NCBI GenBank assembly: GCA_903924185.1
Contig: CAIYAN010000302.1
Location: forward strand, 1 to 10,263
Direction of reading: 5' to 3'
DNA: 10,263 nt
DNA from: an uncultured Opitutia bacterium
GTDB lineage: Bacteria > Verrucomicrobiota > Verrucomicrobiia > Opitutales > UBA953
Shown: one piece after another, positions 1-6,146 of the stretch
Layout of the letters: every line of letters begins with the position of its first letter
How positions within the stretch are numbered: the stretch's first letter is position 1
Translations under genes and position numbers: made by a program
Notes under the pieces: model-generated
The model's input: the letters and a program-made list of their open reading frames with translations, nothing else
Told to the model about the DNA's origin: nothing
Databases searched by the model: none

Positions 1-941
1 ACCGCAAGATCGCCTTGGAATAGCGAGTCCGTGACCTTGCCCGCGAAGGCATTCTCATCTGGCGCCATTGCATCCAGGTGCAGGCATTCGGGGCGGATGC
101 AGACGACGAGCGTTGCACCGACCGCTGGCGGCTGCGCCGGCTGGGAGAGTGCCCCGCGCACTTCACCTAGAGCAGTGCTCGCGATGAATTCGCCCGCGGC
201 CGCATGCACGACCGTCCCTGGAAAAAGATTGGCTGAACCCAGGAAGGTAGCAGTCCAACTGTCGACCGGCCGACGATACACGTCAATGGGTGCACCTGAC
301 TGGATAATCTTGCCCTGCCGCATCACACCCAACTGATCCGCCATCGCCAGCGCGTCCTTCTGGTCATGGAGTACGCAGATGACCGTCAAGCCCTGCGAGC
401 GAACGAGCGCTCGCAGCCGATCACGGAGTTCTATGCGCGCCGCGGCATCGAGATTACTCAGAGGCTCGTCGAGCAGGAGTAGTTTCGGCTTCGCGGCTAA
501 GGCCCGGGCCAAGGCGATGCGTTGCTGCTGGCCGCCGGAAAGTTCCTGTGGGCGACGCATAGCCCAAGCCTCCGCCCCGACGGCCGTCAGCGCCTCGAGG
601 GCATGGGTCCGGATTGCCGACTCCGTTAAACCCAAGGCCTCCAGGCCAAAAGCGACGTTCTCGAGGGCCGTCAGGTGCGGAAATAAAGCGTAGTTCTGGA
701 AGACCATCGCCGTCGCCCGGTCACGCGGGTCGAGGGCCTTGAGGTCCTTGCCACCCAGGAGGGCCCGGCCACCGTCGGACTCCGACTGACCAGCCAAGAT
801 TTTAAGCAACGTTGTCTTACCGCTCCCCGAAGGGCCCACGAGGCAGTAGAGCGTCCCAGCCTCAACGGAGAGGTCGACGCCGCTCAGGACCTCGGCAGAA
901 CCAAGGCGCCGACGCAGACCAGTGACACGAACGGAAAGCAC
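1..941 (-). CDS. ABC transporter ATP-binding protein, PotA/FbpC/CysA class (3' end outside window)
   Basis: This gene encodes the nucleotide-binding subunit of an ABC importer, which couples ATP hydrolysis at the inner face of the cytoplasmic membrane to uptake of a small solute. Reading the minus strand from a GTG at 941 gives an open frame to the window edge. It shows Walker A GPSGSGKTT (residues 36-44), Q-loop FQNYALFPHLT (81-91), signature LSGGQQQR (134-141), Walker B LLLLDEP (154-160), D-loop NLDA and H-loop His192. The segment VYRRPVDSWTATFLGSANLF marks the switch to a C-terminal TOBE-type regulatory region, which contains IRPE and is cut at the edge. That layout is typical of importers for polyamines, ferric iron, sulfate, thiamine or phosphonate-like compounds; the substrate cannot be told here. 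The residue before the H-loop His is Leu where Thr is usual. No in-frame ATG lies near the start, so GTG941 is chosen because homology begins just after it; a TTG further upstream is possible. The gene is divergent from clpP. Confidence 0.93.
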   Translation of the reverse strand, partial: MLSVRVTGLRRRLGSAEVLSGVDLSVEAGTLYCLVGPSGSGKTTLLKILAGQSESDGGRALLGGKDLKALDPRDRATAMVFQNYALFPHLTALENVAFGLEALGLTESAIRTHALEALTAVGAEAWAMRRPQELSGGQQQRIALARALAAKPKLLLLDEPLSNLDAAARIELRDRLRALVRSQGLTVICVLHDQKDALAMADQLGVMRQGKIIQSGAPIDVYRRPVDSWTATFLGSANLFPGTVVHAAAGEFIASTALGEVRGALSQPAQPPAVGATLVVCIRPECLHLDAMAPDENAFAGKVTDSLFQGDLA

Positions 942-1108
942 GCCCCCATTAGTCGGAAGTCTGGCCTCGGCGCAAGCGCCAGCGGCACGAGGGCTGGGCA
1001 AACCCAGATTTCCACCCCACCCGCTGAGTATTGAGCCAAGAATTGTGCATAAAAACCCTCCTCGAGACGCTTGCCTCCGCTCCCTTTTGTGCCAAGTTAA
1101 CACTTCCC
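942..1108. promoter_or_regulatory. Divergent intergenic region between the ABC ATPase gene and clpP
   Basis: These 167 bases separate two divergently transcribed genes and so must hold promoters for both. I see no convincing -35/-10 pair on either strand. Weak candidates on the plus strand are TTGCCT at 1071-1076 and AGTTAA at 1095-1100, which would leave almost no leader before the clpP ATG at 1109. The AT-rich patch near 1041-1055 could serve either direction. A small hairpin (CTGGG 994-998, CAAA loop, CCCAG 1003-1007) lies in what would be the 5' leader of the ABC gene. The clpP reading frame stays open upstream to a TTG at 1031, but the extra 26 residues do not resemble the family. Confidence 0.35.
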
Positions 1109-1717
1109 ATGGCTCACGACGACGAAGACGAGGACGAGAAGACCCCCGCAGCTCCCAAGGAAGCTTCGCCCAGCGCGATGCTTATCCAGAAGAAGTTCCT
1201 GGAACAGCGTAAGCTCTTCCTCTGGGGCGCCGTCGACGATGCCTCCGCCAAGGACATCGTGGAGAAGCTCCTCTACCTGGAGACCTCGGATCCCGGTAAG
1301 GATATCACTTTCTATATCAACACCCCGGGCGGCTCGATCACCGCGGGCATGGCTGTCTACGACACCATCCGCCTCATCAGCTCGCCCGTCACGGTCGTCG
1401 TGACCGGCATGGCCGCCTCGATGGGCTCAATCCTCCTCCAAGCCCCCAAGGGCAAAGGTAAGCGCCTCGTCTTCCCGCACGCCCGCGTGATGATTCACCA
1501 GCCCCTCATCATGGGCCGCATCCAAGCCCCAGCCGTGGACATCCACATCCAAGCCCTGGAAATGGAACGTCTCCGCTCAGAACTGAACGAAATCCTTGCG
1601 AAGGCCTCGAAGCAAAAGATTGAAAAAGTCACCAAGGACACCGACCGCGACTTCTACATGACCGCCGAGGAGGCCATCGAGTATGGCCTCGCCGACGAGA
1701 TCGTGAAGAAGCTCTAA
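1109..1717 (+). CDS. clpP: ATP-dependent Clp protease proteolytic subunit (ClpP family, divergent)
   Basis: The product is a ClpP-family serine peptidase, which forms barrels of two stacked rings in the cytosol and degrades proteins fed in by ClpX, ClpA or ClpC. With the ATG at 1109 it is 202 residues, close to the usual ~195-207. The triad is visible: Ser104 in GMAASMGS, His130 in VMIHQP, and Asp179 in KDTDRDFYM. The NTPGGS motif (71-76) precedes it. Residues 3-10 are almost all acidic (HDDEDEDE), followed by a Pro/Ala/Lys linker. The usual N-terminal axial-loop sequence (RGERSYDIYSRLL in typical ClpP) is replaced by PSAMLIQKKFLEQRKLFLW, so this may be a secondary paralogue. No clpX or tig lies next to it; a rhomboid gene starts 36 bp downstream (12 bp if its GTG is used). 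A TTG at 1031 would add 26 residues unlike the family. No Shine-Dalgarno sequence precedes the ATG. Confidence 0.93.
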   Translation: MAHDDEDEDEKTPAAPKEASPSAMLIQKKFLEQRKLFLWGAVDDASAKDIVEKLLYLETSDPGKDITFYINTPGGSITAGMAVYDTIRLISSPVTVVVTGMAASMGSILLQAPKGKGKRLVFPHARVMIHQPLIMGRIQAPAVDIHIQALEMERLRSELNEILAKASKQKIEKVTKDTDRDFYMTAEEAIEYGLADEIVKKL

Positions 1718-1753
1718 GCCGAACCAGCCGTGGGCATCGGTGACCGAGCCTAC

Positions 1754-2644
1754 ATGCGCGACAGCACGCCGGAACGCCGGCAGCTGACCGCGACGGCTTG
1801 GACGCTCGGGGTGCTACTGACCTTCGGCATCCTCGGCCTCATCGACTGGAGCACGCGCTTCAAGGGCTACAACTTCCTAGAGCCACTGGAGTTAAACAAT
1901 GCCGCCCCCCAAGCGTGGCAATGGCTGACCTATGCGCTGGTCCATGGCGGGCCTTGGCATTTCTTAATGAACGCCTTCGGGCTCTGGTGGCTCGGCAACC
2001 TCGTCGAAGAAAGCTACGGCCGCCGCGCCTATCTACAGACCCTCCTCGGCGGAGTCCTCCTTGGCGCCATCGTCTGGTGGCTCACGGGAATCGGCGGGCC
2101 ACGCAGTAATGTGCACCTTCTGGGTATCTCTGGCGGCGTCTACGCGTTGATGGTCGTCGCCCTGCTCGACCGACTGGAGAATACCATCTCGTTGCTGATT
2201 CTTTTCTTCCCGGTGAACATCAAGGCCCGCTGGGTCCTTATTTTCTCCACCAGCCTCGCGACGCTCGGCTGGATTTTCCTCGAACTCCCCAGCCGGCATG
2301 AGTGGACCTTCTGGAATCCCGCCTGGCCGATGAACCCCGAGCAAGCCATCGCCCATTCGGCCCATTTAGGCGGTTTATTTTCAGGTTGGCTCATGTGGCG
2401 CTGGTTGGGACGGACAATTCCTGAGGCCGGCGGCGCTTACGTTGTACAAAGCCAGCCCATGCCCGCATCCCCTGAGGCCTACCACCCCGAAACAGCCACC
2501 AAAAGCTCCGCCACAGGACTTTCGCGGGGTCAAGCCCGGGCGGAGCTCGACCACTTGCTGGATAAGATCTCCGAGAAGGGTTTCGGCTCGCTCACGGAGA
2601 GCGAGAAACGCAAACTTGAAGAACTCAGCGCCCGCCTCCGCTGA
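1754..2644 (+). CDS. Rhomboid family intramembrane serine peptidase
   Basis: Rhomboids cut transmembrane segments of other proteins inside the membrane with a Ser-His dyad. Counting from the ATG at 1754 (296 residues), the family marks are His69 and Asn73 in HGGPWHFLMNAF (the TM2 HxxxN, oxyanion side), Ser126 in GISGGVYAL, and His204 in AHSAHLGGLFSG. Several hydrophobic helices are clear, at about 15-30, 58-80, 95-112, 118-138, 144-155, 160-176 and 200-216. After the last helix comes a soluble tail with a Pro/Ser/Ala linker and a charged helical end (about 258-296) containing ELDHLLDKISEKGFGSLTES. Rhomboids of Bacteroidota and Verrucomicrobiota often carry a similar tail; its role is unknown. 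A GTG at 1730 would add eight residues (MGIGDRAY) and leave only 12 bp after the clpP stop. Neither start has a clear ribosome site, and I prefer the ATG. It probably shares a transcript with clpP and prc. Confidence 0.9.
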   Translation: MRDSTPERRQLTATAWTLGVLLTFGILGLIDWSTRFKGYNFLEPLELNNAAPQAWQWLTYALVHGGPWHFLMNAFGLWWLGNLVEESYGRRAYLQTLLGGVLLGAIVWWLTGIGGPRSNVHLLGISGGVYALMVVALLDRLENTISLLILFFPVNIKARWVLIFSTSLATLGWIFLELPSRHEWTFWNPAWPMNPEQAIAHSAHLGGLFSGWLMWRWLGRTIPEAGGAYVVQSQPMPASPEAYHPETATKSSATGLSRGQARAELDHLLDKISEKGFGSLTESEKRKLEELSARLR

Positions 2645-2655
2645 ATACCCCCACT

Positions 2656-4857
2656 ATGCGATTCCTTCCCCCGTCTTTGCTGGTCTTGCTGTCGGCTGCC
2701 GCCTTCGGTCAGACGACCCAGAACTACACGACCACGGAGCTCATGCAGAACGAGACCCGCGCGACCGTCGCGTTACTCGAGAAGCTCCACATCAGCAAAA
2801 AGGAGATGTCGTCGATCGATACCAACGAAGTCATCAAGACTTACTTCGAAAGCCTCGACCCGGCGAAAATGTACTTCACGCAGAAGGAAGTCGATGAGTT
2901 CACCGCCCGCTACGCCAAGAGCCTCGATCTCTATTTACAGCGCGGCAACTTGACGCCGGCGTTTGAAATCTACAAGGCCTTCAAAGCCAAGGTCGCCCTA
3001 CGCACGGACGAAGCCCTTGCGGCCCTCAACCAACCAATCGACCTCAGCCAACCCGGCGTCTTCCCGACCGACCGCCGGAAAGGCAGCTGGCCAGCCAGCG
3101 ATGCCGATGCCGATGACCTCTGGGCTCGGCGCCTCCGCCTCGATATCCTCTCCGAACTACTCGGTGAAGATAAGCAAGGCACCGCCGCTGGCCCCAAAGC
3201 CAAGCCTTCGCATGAGACGACGGCCCCGGTTATCACGCCCGAGAAGGTCAAGGAAGCCGTCGCCCGCTTGAAGAAGCGTTACGAAAAGATTCGCGTCTAT
3301 CTCACGTTTGACCCGCAGGAAGTCGAAGAGCTTTTCCTCAACGCCTACTCCACGCAGTACGATCCACACTCGATCTTCTTCTCCCAGCAGTCGCTCGAGG
3401 AGTTCGAGATCGCGATGCGTAACTCGCTGTGCGGCATCGGTGCCACCCTGTCGGACGAAGATGGCTACTGCACCATCAAGGAAGTACTCCCAGGCGGCCC
3501 GCTTGACCTCTCCGGCCAAGTGAAAACGGGGGACCGCATCATCGCCGTCGGCCAAGGCGAAGCGGGCGAAATGGATGACATCGTCGGCCTCCGCCTGCAG
3601 AAGGCGATCAGCCGTATCCGTGGCAAGCAAGGCACCACCGTCAAACTGCTCATCGATACCGCCGGCGTCCGTAAGACGGTCGCCCTTAAGCGCGATCAAA
3701 TCAAACTCGTCGGACAGATGGCTTCCGCCCGTTGCTTCGAGGCCCCCAACGGCAACGGCAATGTAACCGTCGGCGTCATCGATCTCCCCGCCTTCTACGG
3801 CAAGAACCCCGACGGCACGGGCTCCAGCCCGACTAAGGACGTCGAACAGCTGATCGAGAAGATGAAGAAACTCGGCGTTAAGGCCCTCATCATGGACCTC
3901 CGCAAAAACGGGGGCGGCCTGCTGACTGAAGCCGTCGATCTCTCTGGCTTATTCATTCCTAAGGGTTCCATTCTCCAGGTCCGCGACAGCCAAGGTCGGA
4001 TCGAAGACTACCGTGACGAAAATGAGAAGGTCTCCTGGAATGGACCACTCATCGTACTCACGTCCAAGCTCTCCGCTTCCGCATCGGAAATCTTCTGCGG
4101 CGCCATGAAAGACCATAACCGCGCCCTCATCGTTGGCGACACGACAACCCACGGTAAAGGCTCGGTCCAAAATATCATCGAATTGAACCGTGTCTTCCGC
4201 GGGCTCGACGTGAAGTCCGCCGTCAAGGTGACCATCCAAAAATGGTATGCCCCCAGCGGTTCCTCCATCCAACTCAAGGGCGTCCCAGCCGATATCGTCG
4301 TGCCGTCCGTCTTCTCGGTTCTACCCGTGGCAGAATCCGACCTAGAGCGTCCGTTGGCGTGGGACTCCATTCCGCCCTCCCTCACGAAAACCGACGAAGG
4401 CGATTGGCTGAAGGCCAAACTTTCCGACGGCCTAGTCAAACTACTGGGTGAGGCTTCCGCTAAGCGTCAGGCCGAAATGCCAGAGTTCCTCACGCTGACC
4501 CACTCCATCGAGTGGACCAAGAGCCGTCAGCTCCGCAAGGAAGTCTCCCTCTCACTGGAACAGCGCCGCCAAGAGCGGAGCGATGACCTCGTCTTCCGTG
4601 AGCAGGTGCGGAAGGAACTCTCCCTGCTAACAGCCAAAGCGATCAAGGCCACCGATGTGAAACTGGACGCCGCCCTCGAGCAGGAGAAAAAAGAAGGGGC
4701 CGAGTGGACTAGTAAGTCGAAGCGTATGTCGCGCGTCCGCGACCCACTCGAAGACGAAGACTGGCCTGACTACGATATCCAGCTCCAGGAAGCGGTCCGG
4801 ATTGCGGCCGACTGGACCAAGGCCCTCGGCGCCAAGCCAGCCGAGACCACCAAATAA
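2656..4857 (+). CDS. prc: Carboxy-terminal processing (tail-specific) peptidase, S41 family, Prc/Tsp type
   Basis: Prc is a periplasmic protease that recognises nonpolar C-termini through a PDZ domain and cuts with a Ser-Lys dyad. In E. coli it trims FtsI and controls peptidoglycan endopeptidase levels. The product here has 733 residues, a little longer than E. coli Prc. A signal peptide is visible (LLVLLSAAAFG, likely cleavage near residue 18). A helical N-terminal region runs to about 245 and includes the family-type YFESLDPAKMYFT. A PDZ domain (about 250-345) has GIGATL and PGGPLDLSGQVKTGDRI. The S41 core (about 365-560) has MDLRKNGGG, catalytic Ser477 in SASASEIF and Lys501 in HGKGSVQ. 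The charged C-terminal third matches the Prc C-terminal extension. An Ala/Lys/Pro-rich insert lies near residues 175-195. The ATG is 11 bp after the rhomboid stop, with no Shine-Dalgarno. A terminator follows directly, so this is the last gene of the proposed operon. Confidence 0.95.
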   Translation: MRFLPPSLLVLLSAAAFGQTTQNYTTTELMQNETRATVALLEKLHISKKEMSSIDTNEVIKTYFESLDPAKMYFTQKEVDEFTARYAKSLDLYLQRGNLTPAFEIYKAFKAKVALRTDEALAALNQPIDLSQPGVFPTDRRKGSWPASDADADDLWARRLRLDILSELLGEDKQGTAAGPKAKPSHETTAPVITPEKVKEAVARLKKRYEKIRVYLTFDPQEVEELFLNAYSTQYDPHSIFFSQQSLEEFEIAMRNSLCGIGATLSDEDGYCTIKEVLPGGPLDLSGQVKTGDRIIAVGQGEAGEMDDIVGLRLQKAISRIRGKQGTTVKLLIDTAGVRKTVALKRDQIKLVGQMASARCFEAPNGNGNVTVGVIDLPAFYGKNPDGTGSSPTKDVEQLIEKMKKLGVKALIMDLRKNGGGLLTEAVDLSGLFIPKGSILQVRDSQGRIEDYRDENEKVSWNGPLIVLTSKLSASASEIFCGAMKDHNRALIVGDTTTHGKGSVQNIIELNRVFRGLDVKSAVKVTIQKWYAPSGSSIQLKGVPADIVVPSVFSVLPVAESDLERPLAWDSIPPSLTKTDEGDWLKAKLSDGLVKLLGEASAKRQAEMPEFLTLTHSIEWTKSRQLRKEVSLSLEQRRQERSDDLVFREQVRKELSLLTAKAIKATDVKLDAALEQEKKEGAEWTSKSKRMSRVRDPLEDEDWPDYDIQLQEAVRIAADWTKALGAKPAETTK

Positions 4858-4864
4858 GCCCACG

Positions 4865-4889
4865 AAGCCCCGCCACCGCGGGGCTTTTT
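4865..4889 (+). terminator. Intrinsic terminator after prc
   Basis: A perfect 9-bp stem (AAGCCCCGC at 4865-4873 and GCGGGGCTT at 4878-4886) closes a CACC loop and runs into a five-T tract at 4885-4889. It begins 7 bp after the prc stop, so it ends the clpP-rhomboid-prc transcript and sets galM apart as its own unit. Confidence 0.92.
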
Positions 4890-4925
4890 CTTGGCTCAGA
4901 CCCTCCTGACCACCAACTTGTGGGC

Positions 4926-6062
4926 ATGGACCTAGCCTTGTTTGCCGTCGCCGCTCTTACCCTGATTGGACTCGTCGTCGCCTTCGCTCGCCAGCGCGTC
5001 TCCGGCCACCGGTCGCGCATCCACGGCCAGGTTAATGGCAAATCTATCCGACTGCATATCCTGAATAATGGCCGCGGCATGAGCGTAGCGATCAGTGAAT
5101 ACGGCGCCACCCTCACTTCCGTCCGCGTACCCGACCGCCGGGGCGAAGTCGGCGAGGTCACCTTGGGTCACGACCACGTCGATGGCTACGTCCACCACAA
5201 CGCCTACCTCGGCAGCACCGTCGGTCGCTACGCCAACCGTCTCCGCGCCGGCCGTTTTACCATCGACGGACAGGACTTCCAGGTAACCCAAAATAATAAC
5301 GGCCAACACCTCCACGGCGGCGTCCACGCCATGCACACGCAAGTCTGGTCCGCGGAGGTCCTGTCCGTCAGCGGGGCCACCGCCGTTCGCTTCACCCACC
5401 TCAGCCCAGCGGGCGACGAAGGCTACCCCGGAAACCTCACGGTCGCGGTCACCTACACCCTGCCCCACGACTCCAACGAACTGCGTATCGACTTCGCCGG
5501 AGCGACGGATGCGCCGACGCTGTGCAACCTAACGAACCACGCGTTCTTCAACCTCGCCGGCAAGGGGGACATCCTTGATCACACGCTGACGATTCCAGCG
5601 GAACGCTTCATCCCGACCGACGCCACGTTGATTGCGACGGGCGAACGTGCCACCGTTGAGGGCACGCCCTTCGACTTCCGCCACGCGCGTCGCATCGGCC
5701 AAGATATTAACGCCGAGCACCGCCAACTCCGCTTGGCCGGCGGCTACGACCATTGCTTCGACCTCGGCAGCCCCGCCGGCCTCCGCCTCGCTGCCCGCGT
5801 CACGGAAGCTAGTTCTGGACGTTCGCTGGAAGTCCTCACCGACGCCCCGGGGATTCAGTTCTACGCCGGTAATTTTCTCGATGGCTCGATCACTGGCCGA
5901 GCAGAACGAAAGTTTAGTTACCGCCACGGCTTCTGCCTCGAGCCGGGACTCTTCCCCGACTCACCTAATCAAACGTCCTTCCACCATGCCGGCTATCCCC
6001 CTGGCGTGTTGCGCCCAGGCGAGCACTACCGCCAACGGATGATTTATCGTTTTGGTCGCTGA
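4926..6062 (+). CDS. galM: Aldose 1-epimerase (galactose mutarotase) with N-terminal membrane segment
   Basis: GalM interconverts the alpha and beta anomers of galactose and glucose, feeding the Leloir pathway. From the ATG at 4926 the product is 378 residues; family members without an extension are about 340-350. Family motifs in order are VGRYANRL, QHLHGG (His128 and His130), LTNHAFFNL with the likely catalytic acid His205, GGYDHCF, and the catalytic base Glu339 in CLEPGLFPDSPNQ. Many relatives have Gln where Gly341 stands (E-x-Q-x-FPDSPN). Residues 1-22 (MDLALFAVAALTLIGLVVAF) form one strong hydrophobic helix followed by RQRVSGHRSR. This looks like an uncleaved anchor, with the basic flank suggesting that the enzyme faces the cytosol, but a signal peptide is not excluded. 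A GTG at 4920 would add two residues. No ribosome site is evident. The gene sits between a terminator and an inverted repeat, so it is probably monocistronic; no other gal gene is in view. Confidence 0.93.
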   Translation: MDLALFAVAALTLIGLVVAFARQRVSGHRSRIHGQVNGKSIRLHILNNGRGMSVAISEYGATLTSVRVPDRRGEVGEVTLGHDHVDGYVHHNAYLGSTVGRYANRLRAGRFTIDGQDFQVTQNNNGQHLHGGVHAMHTQVWSAEVLSVSGATAVRFTHLSPAGDEGYPGNLTVAVTYTLPHDSNELRIDFAGATDAPTLCNLTNHAFFNLAGKGDILDHTLTIPAERFIPTDATLIATGERATVEGTPFDFRHARRIGQDINAEHRQLRLAGGYDHCFDLGSPAGLRLAARVTEASSGRSLEVLTDAPGIQFYAGNFLDGSITGRAERKFSYRHGFCLEPGLFPDSPNQTSFHHAGYPPGVLRPGEHYRQRMIYRFGR

Positions 6063-6064
6063 AG

Positions 6065-6088
6065 CCATGGCCCCAGCCGCGGCCATGG
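6065..6088. repeat. Inverted repeat downstream of galM
   Basis: CCATGGCC (6065-6072) and GGCCATGG (6081-6088) form a perfect 8-bp stem around the loop CCAGCCGC, starting 3 bp after the galM stop. There is no T tract on either side, so it is not a standard intrinsic terminator. It could be a transcript-end stabiliser, a Rho-associated hairpin or a protein-binding site. Each arm also contains the self-complementary CCATGG. Confidence 0.6.
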
Positions 6089-6146
6089 ACGGGCGTCTAG
6101 GGAATGAGTATTAGAGTCTAGATATTGTTTTTAATGTGAGACGGCT
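6089..6146 (+). promoter_or_regulatory. AT-rich leader with GTCTAG direct repeat, upstream of the secreted-protein pair
   Basis: This short stretch is clearly richer in A and T than the coding DNA around it. The hexamer GTCTAG occurs at 6095-6100 and again at 6116-6121. The starts are 21 bp apart, about two helical turns, which is the geometry expected of a two-half-site binding element. A TTTAAT at 6130-6135 could be a -10, but I find no well-spaced -35, so the promoter is not assigned. GTGAG at 6136-6140 lies 6 bp before the ATG and is the nearest thing to a Shine-Dalgarno site in the window. Two 6-base repeats can arise by chance. Confidence 0.3.

Noticed and set aside
31..693. Plus-strand frames (31-336 and 379-693) over the ABC ATPase
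   Set aside because: The minus strand carries all ABC ATPase motifs without interruption; the plus-strand products are Arg/Ser/Ala-rich shadows.
994..1007. A riboswitch or terminator in the ABC gene leader
   Set aside because: The CTGGG/CCCAG hairpin has only 5 bp with no neighbouring structure or T tract, so it could be chance.
1031..1108. A TTG-initiated N-terminal extension of clpP
   Set aside because: The 26 extra residues resemble no ClpP propeptide, and the ATG at 1109 gives the normal family length.
3157..3699. A 180-codon open frame on the minus strand inside prc
   Set aside because: It is antisense to the PDZ region of a well-supported gene, resembles no family, and is the kind of long shadow frame expected in GC-rich DNA.
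4932..5468. A 178-codon open frame on the minus strand inside galM
   Set aside because: It lies antisense to conserved GalM motifs, is Ala/Gly/Val/Asp-rich in the way shadow frames are, and has no promoter or motif of its own.
6065..6088. Calling the galM-downstream inverted repeat an intrinsic terminator
   Set aside because: The stem is good but no T tract follows on either strand, unlike the two clear terminators elsewhere in the window.
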